Shown here: positions 29,625 through 42,500 of the stretch, piece after piece
Position numbering within the stretch: position 1 is the stretch's first letter
Layout of the letters: the number at the start of each line of letters is the position of its first letter
Origin: Undaria pinnatifida
Taxonomy: Eukaryota > Sar > Phaeophyceae > Laminariales > Alariaceae
Direction of reading: 5' to 3'
Length of the DNA stretch: 64,000 bases
NCBI GenBank assembly: GCA_012845835.1
Contig: JABAKD010000030.1
Span: forward strand, 1,553,412 to 1,617,411
Notes under the pieces: generated by a model
The model's database searches: none
Told to the model about the DNA's origin: nothing
The model's input: only the letters and a program-made list of their open reading frames with translations
Made by a program: the position numbers and the translations under genes

Positions 29625-30030
29625 TGTTGGCGGTACCCGCGATGGTGGTCGAGTTAATCACATTGTGCGGAGTGGAGAGCCTTGACTCCGCGCAGGGGGG
29701 TGATATCACGTAGTGTGCATACGATAAGGCACCCACGAAAAAGTTGCATAGCATCCCCATTAATGTCTCTGGAAGTGGTCACACTAAAAAACAAAGATAC
29801 TTATCACGTAGGCACAAGGTGCGGAAGACCGCCCCACAAGTGGTTCCTAGTAGGATGTAGCTCGCCCTTCATGCGACTCACCGAGCACCTCACGGCGCTT
29901 CGCGCTTGGTGCAAGCAATGCCTGCCTGGTCGGTGAAAACCGGACATGCTCCGTCCCGGCATTATGGGGATGCGAGGGCCCATGGGCTTCAGGCTACGAC
30001 CATGCATGAGATGAGTACCCCCCCGTCCCC
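29625..30030 (+). repeat. About 410-bp dispersed repeat, copy 2
   Basis: It carries the same landmark order as 12735-13150 and 32460-32880: TGTGCGGAGTGGAGAG, AAGGCACCCACGAAAAAG, CGCTTCGCGCTTGGTGCAAG, GGGATGCGAGGG, then GAGTACCCCCC. It ends 400 bp from the ARL3 stop codon. Confidence 0.85.
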
Positions 30031-30431
30031 ATCCCCCCCTACCCCTTCCCGAAAAACGCCTGCTGACCACACGCAAAGAGGGTTCAACCACTCGCGTGAC
30101 AACTCCCCCACATTCGCTTCCTCCCAAGAAAAAATCATGTGTTTTTTTTCGTTCGAGCGACGTGTCCGACGGCTTCGATCGCGCGTGCAAAAACAAAACA
30201 AAAAAATACGCCAGCTACTAATCAAGAAATGTATAAAAACGCCTGCGGCAAACGAACGCTATGAACTCCTTGCGATGCCGTTTCCACGGCTCTTCTTGAC
30301 GGGGCACACACTCCCCCCCCCTCTCTAATTCGTCGGCGCAGTGGGTGGGGCACGCCTCCTTTCTCGCTCGTCGGACGGGTGGGTGGGTGGGGGGACGAGA
30401 CAGGGGCCGCTACCGTTGTGTTGCAATGGTA

Positions 30432-30590
30432 TCACGACTTGCCCTCCCCCCCGCCGCCTCCTGCACCGTCGTTGATTTGACTGACAATCCACTCCATCCC
30501 CTCTTGCAGACCTTCTCCCGTTTTGGCCGAGGCCGCTTGGATGAACCACGTGCGGTCCCGGATGGTGTGGAGGTTCAGCCCTTGCGAGAT
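30432..30590 (-). CDS. ARL3: ARL3 exon 4 (terminal)
   Basis: On the minus strand the acceptor CTTTTCCGCAG precedes 30590, and the frame closes with TGA at 30434-30432. It encodes [32 protein letters not shown] and the Gly-rich tail. Confidence 0.96.
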   Translation of the reverse strand: MSQGLNLHTIRDRTWFIQAASAKTGEGLQEGMEWIVSQINDGAGGGGGEGKS

Positions 30591-33500
30591 CTGCGGAAAA
30601 GAGAGAAAACATACGCCGCATGCACGGGCACGTGGTAGGTGGTTGAGTCGGGTTGGGTCGGGCCGGGTCGGGCGGGAATCTACCCGCGATATACCAGCTC
30701 GGTGGGGAAGTGCACACTTTTTTCAATAGGCGTTGGTGATTAGTGAGCGCGTGGGGATTATGCGGTGATTAAACGGCTCTGGCTGGAAGTCATTCTTCTC
30801 TTTCCAGAAGCTTGACAAGACCACACCTGACATACGGCGAAAACGTGGGCGAGCCCGAAACGAAGAAAGAGACGACAACGTTCCGCAAATGCAACTGAGC
30901 TTCTCGTACATCCGACGGAGAAAAGGGACATGTCGGCTTGCTGCCCTAAGCCCACAGCGCTGCGAAGCCATCGGAGGAAAAAAAACACAGCGCAACACAA
31001 CACAACACAGTACAGTGTGTGTTTTGTCTTTTCTCACAACAAACTCTTTGTGTTCGCTATTAATAGTCAGAAACGACATCCAGCACACCAAGGGCTCGTG
31101 TTAGTCATTTCCCCCCTAGTACAGGAATTTTGATATCTACATATCTGCCGACCAACAAAACAATGGGTACCATATTTTGACGAATTGCGCGGTGGTACTT
31201 GTCAAAGGTACTACTCTCGCCGTGCCCTGCTTACGAACGAGGGGGAGTATGGGCCGTGCCCGACTTGCTCTTCACGCTGTTGTCTCGAGGTACTTGATCA
31301 CTCACACGTGCTAGTGATGCTGTTGGTGTTATTCATAGCTAATTCGTCCTCACATGACTGCTGAAGTTCTGGGAGGGAGTGAGGGCAAGGAATTCCTCCT
31401 CTAGAGGAATAGTAACGCCTCCGCGACACAAACATGGGATTTGGGGATCCAATAACACACTCGTACCTCGTCCGAGGATAGGGCGCTGAGGAGGTCTTGC
31501 TTGTTGGCGAAAATGAGCACAGGGATTCCCCCTAGCTTCTCCTCTTCAAGAAGCTGCCCCAATTCCACGCCCGTCTTTACATGACGCGACCGTAGGAGGA
31601 GACGAATTGCCGATAAGATCGAGAAAACAACGGCAGAGGTAATGAGGCATCGGGGCGGAAGGAAAGGGGAGAGGGGATTGGGGGGGGGGGGGGGCGGGGA
31701 GGAAGGGAAGAGGGGGGAAGGACGGTGGAGGGGCGGGGACCGGGGGGACGGGGGGGGGTACTCTTTTGTTGCTTGCCATAGTCATTTGACCATTGATCAC
31801 GCATCCCTTTCGAGACGTACCACGAGGGACGGGGGGCAGGAGGGGGTGAAAGAGGGAAGGAGGGGGGGGGGGGTGGAGGCCCAAAAATAAATGCAGATGG
31901 TATTGGGAAACCCATGCCCCCCCTCCCCTCTTCTCCCAGATTACGTAGGACAGAGGAGAACTGCCGCTACTTCGGGTCATCTTGTCCACGCATCGCCTAT
32001 CAAAATGAACAACACATATTGGGAACCCCCCCCCCCCCCCCCCCCACCCCCTCCCCCGATCGCCAACAATAATTTTGGGGGGTACCACGGCCATGTACCG
32101 CGTATCCAAATGAATGTCCAGGTGTTGGAAACCCCTCCCCCCCCATCTCCCCATTTCGGGATGCGAGGGTCAAGGGTCTTAGGACTACGGCTATGCATGA
32201 AATGAGTACACCCCCCCCCCCCCATCTCCCCTCCTCCCTGTTCGCCTAAGGTATTCACTTCGTGCCACCAAAGCCATTCGCCGCCTGTCCGAAAAACATG
32301 CACAAGGTATTGGAAAACCCTTGCCCCCCCCCCCCCCCCCAACCCTTCTGGGTAATAAACAATACGTCCTGGGTCCCCTCGTCCACGCGCCGCCTGCCCA
32401 TATAAATGCCCATATAAATGCACCAGGGGTTGGGGACCCCTTGCCCCTCCCCCTGCCCGGATCGAGTTAGATCATTTGTGCGGGGTGGAGACATTTTACC
32501 CCGCACAAGGGGAATGATCGTATCACGTACTGCAGTGCTTATGGTAAGGCACCCACGAGGCAGCTACGTAGTTCTCCCATGATGGCTGTCTCTGAAAGTG
32601 GTCACACCGGAAATTAAATTATCTCGTTGAAGCTGTTATCCATATGCAAATCCGCCACGCAAGTGGTTCTTAGTAGGATGCAGCTCACCCTTCATGCGAC
32701 TCACCGGACACCTCACGGCGCTTCGCGCTTGGTGCAAGCAATGCCTGCCTGGTCGGTGAAAACCCGACGTGCTCCGTCCCAGCATTGTAGGGATGCGAGG
32801 GTCTAATAGCTATGCTCATACCACTACGGCCATGCATGAATATCGAGTACACCCCTCCCCTGCCCGGATCGCCTACGAGCGTACATTAGGCGAGACCACT
32901 TAAGAACGTCCTATTTTGGGGGCAAGGCTCGATTCCTTGTGCATATGAGGTGTGGTGGGTTTTACACCACCGGAAATTTTGAAGATATGCAAAAACGATT
33001 GTCTTATGTTTTTGGTGCAAAAGTTGAACCTATTTTTCACTCCAAATCTCTTCAAAGTGATACCGCCTGCATTAGCTTCAGTCTTGAAAAAAAACAACGT
33101 CTAAATGTTTCGTGCGAAAATCTCAGCTAGTTTGTTTTTCAACTCCCAAGTTCTTAGGTGTCGTTCTATCAAACGCTAATTGAGTATACAAAGACGGGTG
33201 CCTTACGTTTCGTGCACAAGTCGATCGCATTTGTCTCAACTACGTGTCTCTTTTAAGTTGCGGTATGTCACTGTTGCGGTATGTCACTGTTGCCATATGT
33301 CACCTGCAATAATTTGAGTACACGAAAACGGTTGTCTTATATTCGTGCAAAATTCCAAGTAATATGTCTTGCATACCAATATAGTAAGCGCCATTCTGTC
33401 ATGCGCTAAAAAATCGACTATGTTATGTTTCATTAAAGAGTCGAGCAAAGTCGTTCTTAACTTTCAACTTTTGACGTGCTGTCGCGTATTGCACGGCGCC

Positions 33501-36500
33501 CAAACTATTTTGGGACGCACACGCCCAAACGTCGAATAACAACAAGACCATTCGGTTGGGTTGGGGTTAGGTTGGGTTGGGTTGGGTTGGGTTGGGTTGG
33601 GTAGGGCTGAGTTGGGGAGGGTTGGTTTGAGGTCTTACCTCGTCCATGCGCCGCCTGTCCGCACTGTCGATAACGTAGATGAGGGCATCGGTCTGGTCAA
33701 AGTAGTTGCGCCAGTACGGCCGAATAGACTTCTGCCCTCCGATATCCCAAACGTTCAGCTTAAAGTCTTCGTGCATGAGGCTCTTGATGTTGAAACCCTA
33801 AAAAAAGGCCCACGAGGAGGAGGAGGAGGAGGGGGGAGGGGGCGGGGGGGGGGGGGATGCGAAGCGAAGCTTAGTTGAGGAGAGCGCTGACACGCTGCTG
33901 CGCGATGGGAACCCGTTAATGTTCTCGTTTGACGGCTTATCCGGAAACAATAGCTCAACTAACCCCCCGCCCTCTTCCTTTACCCAACGGTGTCCCGACC
34001 AAATACCGGACTTAAACTTGTCCCGTCCTCAGCTCTTGTTGCTGCCGCTGGACGAGCACAGGTCTTAATGTTCGACGCACTGCAAAAATCATCGTATCGC
34101 GTACTACTTCCAAGCAGTTTTCCCCCGAAAACGTGGGTGCAGTTCTAAAGGGGTTGCACCCCACGGCAATAAAAATCCGCGGTCATGGCATGCTTCATCT
34201 GCGGTACAACAGCTTTGGCGTGTTGCTACAGAAAGCGAACGGCCATCAAGCGCACTGAGATGGAGGCCATAGGCGAATCTATATGGCCGACCGGCGGTTG
34301 GAGAACACCCTCCTCACCGCTAATGCCGATGGGTGTTTGCACTACGCGACGCCACTTAAAACCAATTTGGTATGTTGGGCCAGTCTTGGACTATTACGTC
34401 AAGCAGGGCGCGTCCTATTTATACACGTTATCAATAGGATGCTGCTATTTGTTTGTTTTCAAGTTTCGTGCGAAAGTCAAAGCCACTTGCAAAAGATTAA
34501 CCCATAGCGTACCCAAACTAAGCCTTATGATACTCTCCCCCCGTGAATCGGCGGGATAGCAGGTCGGCCGGATATACGGGCGGACGTGTCAATATCCAAG
34601 CGGTTTCATTTCCTGGGGATACCAGGGAGAGTATTTTTCACGTTCAATCATGGGGAAAGTCGTTAAAAGTTTATTATTGTGGATCGCGGGATGCGAACCC
34701 ACGCCCACAAAATCCATGGTCCTGCTGACGACGCCATTTGTCAAGGAATTAGTGGAGTATTAGTCCGTTTGACCACTTGCAAACGATTAACCAATAGCTT
34801 ACCCAAACTAAGCCTTATAACATACCACTACTACTATGGGCGAGTGTAATGTAACGGAAATATCTCAAGCACCGCGCACAGCGGATGCACGTCACGTCGT
34901 GGCGATGACTTTCGGCAAAGCAAAAAAATCTACCGTCAGGCGAAAAAGCTCACGCTGTCAGTCTATATCGACAACTTAAGGGTCATCTTCACCTCTCGCG
35001 GCGCATCTAAATACCCACAATCAGATTGGTAGGTGTGTGGAAAAATGTGGTTCGTGGCCGTGATAACCTACTGAACGATATACCACAAAACTGCTAGAAT
35101 TGGACGTGCCAGAGTGTTTCCGCGTGGAGAATATTCGTTAGCCGTACAGGGACTACAGCGGTTCCTTCTAACGCACAGTGACTTGGAATAGCTCGACGGG
35201 CAGCTCCTCCCGACGAACAGAGTACTGCATGCGGCCTACCGCAAAACAACACCGACCCCTCTTGTCGAACACGCCTCGTTTAGGCCCAACGCCCTTGAGA
35301 TGTCGAACAAATCAAGAACCAACATTGTCAGTTTTGGCGATTTGTGATCGAAAAGATTGTAATTTTCTTCGGTGTGACAGGGAGCGTTTTGCTAAAGAAG
35401 CGCGGAGCACACGGACGGACCCCGCACTCACTCTCCAGTTTGGCAAACTGGAGCCTCATGCGGGTGGTGGGTGATGTGTATACCCCTCTCAACCGCCCGC
35501 GCGTGCCGGATCTATGATACCTCTCAGCGCAGGGTTTGTTCAATCGCTAAAAAAAATCGCACGCGCCGAGGGTAAGAGGTTTTGATCGTTTGGACGCTCG
35601 TAGGTTATCGCTGGTTTTTGGTCGCGATAGGACGCAGCACTTCGAGACAACCCACACTCTTGCGACTCTCACGATCGTTTCGTACCGCCAAAAGCAAGCA
35701 AAACACCTTTCGTAAAAGCGGCCGCATTGTTAGGGTGGTCAGACACTGGTTGTACCATCCAATGCAAGGGGCACGCCGTCGCAAAAGCGGTCGAAATTTC
35801 AGCACGGTCTGACGCTGGCGCTCTTGTATCGAACAGAAGATCGGGGCACAAAACGAAGTGCTCGCATTTTTAAGGACGGTCCACCTGCAGTCAATTTTTG
35901 GTACTGCACCAAAATGAAGGTGCTACAACGTCAAAAGAGCGGTCGCTTTTTGGGGGGGGCGAGTTCGGTTTGACATTTAGCTTTCGTATCGCAAAACGCA
36001 AGGGGCACAACGTCGTCAGTGGGGTCGCATTTCAGTACGGCCTCTGACACTAGCGCTCTTACACCGAACAAGACACGGGGGCACAAAAGTGGCCGCATTT
36101 TTAAGGACGATCTGAAACTAGATTTGGTACTGCACCAAAATTCGGTTTGACATTTAGCTTTCGTATCGCAAAACGCAAGGGGCACAACGTCGTCAGTGGG
36201 GTCGCATTTCAGTACGGCCTCTGACACTAGCGCTCTTACACCGAACAAGACACGGGGGCACAAAAGTGGCCGCATTTTTAAGGACGATCTGAAACTAGAT
36301 TTGGTACTGCACCAAAATCAAGGACCTACAACGTCGTAAGAGCGGTGACATCTTTGGTGGTTCGGTCTGGCATACAGCTTTTGTGTCGCAAAACGCAAGG
36401 GGTACAACGTCGTTAGAGCGGTCGCATTCTAGTAAGACCTGACACTGGCGCTATTGTACCGAACAAGACACGGGGGTTCAAAAGTGGCCGCATTTTTAAG

Positions 36501-39500
36501 GGCGGTTTGAAGCTGGATTTGGTACTGCACCAAAATCAAGGACCTACAACGTTGTAAGAGCGGTCGCATATTTGGTAGTTTGGTCTGGCGAATAGCTTTT
36601 GTATCGCAAAACGCGAGGGGCACAACGTCGTAAGAGTGGTAGCTCCTGGCGAGCTGAAACATGATTGGTGACGGCGGAGCTAAGGGGTGTGACGGACGGG
36701 AAAACTTGGGATAAAAAGAAACGCGCCATGGCGGACGATCGCTGATACCGTGAACTACAGCAGTAGTTACTAGCTAGGTTGGACGTATGCACGCCGCGAC
36801 GGTGGGACCGCGCCTAGTTTTGCTGAGGCTCGTGACTTGAGGAACCCTGTTTCTCGCCCCAAAGCTGATTTTGGTTTTTTGTTAAACGAAAACTGCAAAA
36901 GTCGAAGGAAGATGATCAATCTCGCGGCCTGGGAGCAAAGTTGACAATACTGCAGGTTTACAACTGGTACCCCATTTCAATGATATTGGGCGTTTCCTGA
37001 ATTGAAAAACAAATGAAAATAAAAAAAGCGCGATAGTAGCTTATCTTGTACTGGAAAATAAAGTGAAAAAAACGATAATTTGATCTAGAAAAAAAAGTAA
37101 GGTGCATGCAACCCGATGGAGCATTTACAAGAAAAAAATCAGATTACAGCTTGTATCCCCACGGTATTGGGCATTGTTTGGACATTGGTAGTACAAAAAA
37201 AAATCAATATAATATTTGGGTTTTGCACTATAATGGAAAGGCGGCTTACAAGGATACGGAACCGTCGGTACAGGCGGCTTCGGCGCCTGTGCTGTGAGAG
37301 ATTAAATCTCTCGATTTTTTCTCTACCCCAACCTCTGCTCAGCGCCAGCTGCTACTGCATGATCTACTGCTGCAATGCTGACAGGTTTCCCTTTCATGCA
37401 TTTCCTCAGTTGGGTCAGAAATCAACTGGCCAACCAACACACGCTACCTCTATACTATTAATACCACGTGTTGTTTTTTGCTTTTGTGTTGCTTTGATCC
37501 TCCGGCCGACGGAGAAATAAAGCTGAAGCTCACCGCACTTCAACGTATTGCCATACCAAGCACAAGGTCGTGTGTCAACTTTAACTCCATCGCACCCACA
37601 CTCCTGCGCCATTAGCTGGCGTATCCTTCGGTTACCGTGGCAATGAAGAAGGTGCCGCTGCAGCGTGGAATGCGTTGGTCGTACGGACGTGGCTGGTGCC
37701 AGTTTTTAGGTCACAAGACTCTTTATTAGATACGTTTGGAGGCTGCATCGAGCAAACCATCGCACCAGTTCCATTTTTTTTTTCCGTGTATGATAGTCAC
37801 ATACCAAACGCGTCGGTATCTGCATAGCGTAGCACGACAAAGCTAGGAAACCGGTCTCTTAAAATACTAGGTAGTGTGGGGCGGTTATAGATAATGAGGC
37901 GGGCAGCATGGCGGGCGGTCAGTCAAGAGGGGCAAACTGCGGTCTCTTAGTCTATTTGGCGAGGTACGGCTGGTACGCGGCCGTGGTGTACATCCGCAGA
38001 AGCGAAAAAAAAAGGCCGAATCAAGTCGTGGCACCACCGCTTGCCTTCCACATCGGCATCGTACCAGATATTCATCACCTCGTGTGGCGGCAACCGGTTA
38101 CAAAAACGTCCTGATGCAGACTGGTGCACAGAATAGGGCGTCACGTGAGCAACTATTGTTGCGTTCTGATGCCACCTGGCGCACAGGGTATAGGGCGCTA
38201 CGTGAGGAGGGGTCTCGTGCGCGCAAAACCCCGCACTTAAGTGGGGGGCATAACCAACTCAAGAGCCCTTACCCGGCGGAAGTTATTTCGGGCGTTATAT
38301 GATACAGTGCAGGATACCCTGATGCCTACTAAGGACCGGGATATTAAGAAATGCAGGCTGATAATTACGGGAATGTAGGAAATCCGGGAGCCGTTACACT
38401 GAAGTTGGTGTAGAAGTTAACCTCTCTCGAATGAGAAACCCAACCATAGCTGGTGCATTTTTTTCTTATTGGGTGTCCTGTGATGCACTCGTTCAGAGCA
38501 CTGGCATGTACTACAGGCACAGTACAGTGGTAGACGCGCAAACAACGAGAGGATGAAAGTGCGGCAAAACACACGCGATTCATCACGGGCTTCGCGCCGC
38601 GTTGTCAACCTGGAAGGCGTTCATAAGACGCACTCGTACAAATATCTCCCAATAAAAAATCACCCATACAGTATATTACGAGTACCAACAACGCAGCTTG
38701 CAAAGATGAGTATTGACCTGAAATTCGTCGAACTCACGGCTGACGTCCTTGCAAATTAGTTATAAAATCACTCTTATGAATACCTTGTGCTATTAAAGAC
38801 TGCTGCTGCGTAGCACATTGACTAGTAGTGGTAATTTTGCATGTTGATGGCGTGCTCGTGCGAACTCGCTCGTAAATATCGTGGGAACCTACAGCAGTGC
38901 TGGCACGTACACTGTCGTGCAGGTGCGTACACATCGTGTACGTCTTCGTCGACGTTTTCGTTTTGCTATCATGCCGTACGAAGTGACAACCGAACCCAAT
39001 CTTCACACGTTCAAATGGGCACCTAAAAAGTCCAACAATTCCATGTTCAGAACTCTTAAGGGACGCAGGCAAACCACCCGCACATCCTCAACTGAAGGCG
39101 TTCTGCTGGGTACGGCAGCCACCTGAGCGGGCTTGACGTGAGTGATATTACATCCTTGTCCAACGACAGCTTCTTGAAAATGGTGTTTATGCAACCCTAA
39201 AAAAAGAGCACCAATTTACGCACAAAAACAATAAACACAACGTCAGGGACTTCCGCGATGTGCATGGGGTTTCAAAGGAAGCCATGGCGAACTGTTCAGG
39301 TACGGCCTTGAAAGGCCGGGAATCGCCTGATTTAGATAGGTAATTGGCCGTTTTCGTATGTTAGGATGGCGTTTTATGTTCGGGGTAGCCAGGAGACGGG
39401 GAGACTCGTGCCTCCCGTCCCAGTTGTCATCATCGATTCTGGTGGAAATGATACAGGCTGCTTCTCTCCCGCTTCGAGCTACGAAAGCGAGTAACGCCGG

Positions 39501-42500
39501 GGGTATGCCCACTTCGTCGACCTGTAGGGACACTCTGTGTCTCACCCTCAATCACTTCACAAATGGCGTCGTCGGCAGAAATAAAAAAAATCACCCTTCA
39601 ATTACTTCACAGAACAGCGTGCTGGAAAGCTGGAGAGACAAGAGCCTTTGGGGGAGGAGAGCACGGCGACTCAGAGCACTCGGTTGCGGGCGTGCTGCCG
39701 GCACACAACGCCGAAAATACCTGCGCCAGCAAAGCGCAGCAGAGACTAGGGAAGCTGGTAAACCGGGTCCGCTGTGAGAGGCACGTCGCTTCGTTGGATC
39801 AGGTCCCCCATACGACACCCCAACGAGGCACGGGCGATCCACAAGTCGAAAAGGCGACGAAAGGTTTGGCCACCACCCGGCAACGGAATCAATCAGGACC
39901 AGGGGCTGCCGTTTTCTTCGGGGCAAGACCTGTAGACTCGTCCAGAGACATCCCAGCGTCAGAGTTCATGGCTGCGGGACGGCGGTTTCTGGGGATTAAG
40001 GAGTTCCTGGGGACGGGGTGCCCCTGCTGCGGTGCAGCGGGGGCTAATACGCGGCATGCACGGTTGTGTCACGACCGGACGCGTAGGTTAACCAGCACCA
40101 GCCCCTGGTCCACGCGCTCTACAGCACCTTTTAGAGGATGTCCATGCGTTGTCAAGGGGAAACGCGCAGCCCCCTTTCCACGCAAACGGGGATTTTACTA
40201 TAGGCACCGTCATCGAGGCGAGAGGACTCCGAGATGCTACGGTATCGAAGTATCGCAACAAAGCGATATTGCTCGACGTCACGTATGCGGACCCACACGC
40301 ACAAGGAGGGGGGCATGTGCGGGCAGGCGGCGCTGAACGAGACGGATCAGCTGCTTCCACGTTTGAGGCGTACAAGCGCAATCACTGCGCTCGTCCGTGA
40401 CAGGTGTCCTTCGATGAGCGCAGTTACAAACTTGCCACCCTCGCGGTGGAAAGCTTTGGGCGCTTCGGGAAAGAAGGCAGCGACCTGATCGATCAGGTAG
40501 CGGCGAGCAGAGTCGGATGGGCGGACGGATCGTCCCTAGCGCGGAAAAGCGTCTGCAAGGAAAATCTCTTCCAGGAAATCTCTGTGACCACTCAGGTCGC
40601 GATTTCTCGTCGAGTATACATGATAGCCCGGAAGGATCGCCGGTCCGTGACGGGATAGGAGGAAGAAGCCGGAGTAATGCGGTCAATGACCTGGGGATGG
40701 AATGTTGATGAGGATTAGGATAGACTATATCGGTAGTAGCTACAATGGAAATATGTTGGGAAGGGAAATTGATGAACGATTGGGAGAGAGTCATAGAAGA
40801 GGATATACTGACTGTACTGCTTTACGGAAGGAAATTTGATTCATGTCGGAACGGCATCTACGTTGTATTATTATTGGCCTCCGATGATCTAGCGTAGACA
40901 TCTCTCCGATATAAATCGACCGCTTTCCCATAAAGTAGTAGTCTTCTCTCCCATGACCCTTTGCCAACAAATTCCCAATTTCTTTTCCCCACACATTTTC
41001 ATTTTAGCTACTACCGATGTAGTCTATCCTGATCCTCTTCAACATTCCATCCCCAGGTCATTGGGCGCAGTCCTCCGGCTCCCTCCTCCCTTCCCCCCAC
41101 GGCCTGGCGGTCCCTCAGGGTTGGTCTGTATCTATTTACTCGGCGCGAAATCGCGACCTGAGTGGTCGCAGAGATGGTCTGGAAAAGGCGTTCCTCGCAG
41201 ACGCCTTTCCGCGCTAGGGACGATCCGTCCGTCCCTCCGACTATGCTGGCCGCTACCTGATCGATCCGGTCGCCGTCTTCTTTCCTGAAGCGACCAAAAC
41301 TTTCAAATTTCCACCGCGAGGGTGGCGAGTTTGTACCTGGGCTCGTCCAAGGACACTTGTCCCGGACGAGCGTAGTGATTGCGCTTGCGCGCCTCAGAAG
41401 TGGAAGCAGCTGATCCGTCGCGGCCCGCGCTGCCTGTCAGCATGCGGATCCTCACTTGTGGGTCCGAATATCCCTCTGTTGTGGAGTTGACCCCGCTGCC
41501 GCATATCGGAGGCCAACACGCGGCATGCACGAGTATGTCATCGATCGGGCGCGCAGTCGAACCAGCACCAGCCCCTGGTGCACGCGCTCTCCCGCATCTT
41601 TAAGAGCATGTCAATTCGCCACCAAGTGGAAACGGGGGGACCCTTTCACGCGGACAGGGGTACCCTTTCACACGGACAGGGGTTTGCGCATGGATATTGT
41701 TATCGAGGCGGGAGGACTCTGAGATGCTACGGCATCAGAGTACCGCGACAAAGAGATATCACTCGACGTCACGCACAATCGTGCATGCCGCGTATTAGCC
41801 CCCGCTGTACCACAGCAGGAGCACCCCGCCGCCAGGAATTCCTCAACACCAAAAATATATTGTCGGAGGGCTAAAATAGTACCTGGGACCTGGGATCTGG
41901 TAGTGATAAACACTCGAATGAGATCTAAAACGTTCAATAACCTCTCAAATGGGCACATAGAAAAAGTCAAACAACCCACGTTCCACGTTCAGAATTCAGA
42001 GCAGACGCAACCAAGCTAACCCCCCCCGCGCCCGCTCAGACGAACATTTTGTTGGTCTGGACTAGGGACAGCACCTGTGCGGGCATTGGGCATGATGTGA
42101 CTGATATCCTTCTCCGACAGCTTCTGGACGTGCTGGTGTTGCAGCATGCATGACTGTATGCTGAGTACTAGTCTAGACTATGCCTGGTACGAATATTTCT
42201 TTCATTGTGTCGTATAGGCGGCACCTCAAAATGAGCACCTCAAAACGTCCAATTATCGTATGCCTCGTACAGAACACAGAACAGGCGCAACCAAGCTACC
42301 AGGCGACACGCCATCAAAACTACCACAGAGTACTGCGTGGTGAAATATTTAGCTACGAATATAGACCTATATGGAAGGGAAGGGGGGAGGAGAGGAGAGG
42401 ATACGTTCGGGAACCAGGTTGGACAAAAATGAAGATGTCTGCTTGATCTGGGCCTTCACCTGTGCACCTGTGCGTGGGCATGATGTTGGTGACATCCTTT

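Larger units (their letters stand above)
21412..30431. other. Convergent intergenic region, no supported gene
   Basis: This 9-kb stretch lies between the FAM135-like stop and the ARL3 stop on the other strand. Many short frames are open, the longest being minus-strand frames at 26427-27098 and 27092-27661, but none shows a recognisable domain or a consistent exon chain. It contains the repeats listed separately: TACCTGGTATG-type repeats, CTG, AGT and ACCCG microsatellites, and a 410-bp dispersed repeat. Confidence 0.6.

Noticed and set aside
30523-30729. Plus-strand frame over the ARL3 terminal exon
   Set aside because: It is the antisense of ARL3 exon 4, which has clear GTPase motifs on the minus strand.
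35690-36640. CRISPR-like array
   Set aside because: The units are about 175 bp head-to-tail satellites without unique spacers, and the genome is eukaryotic.
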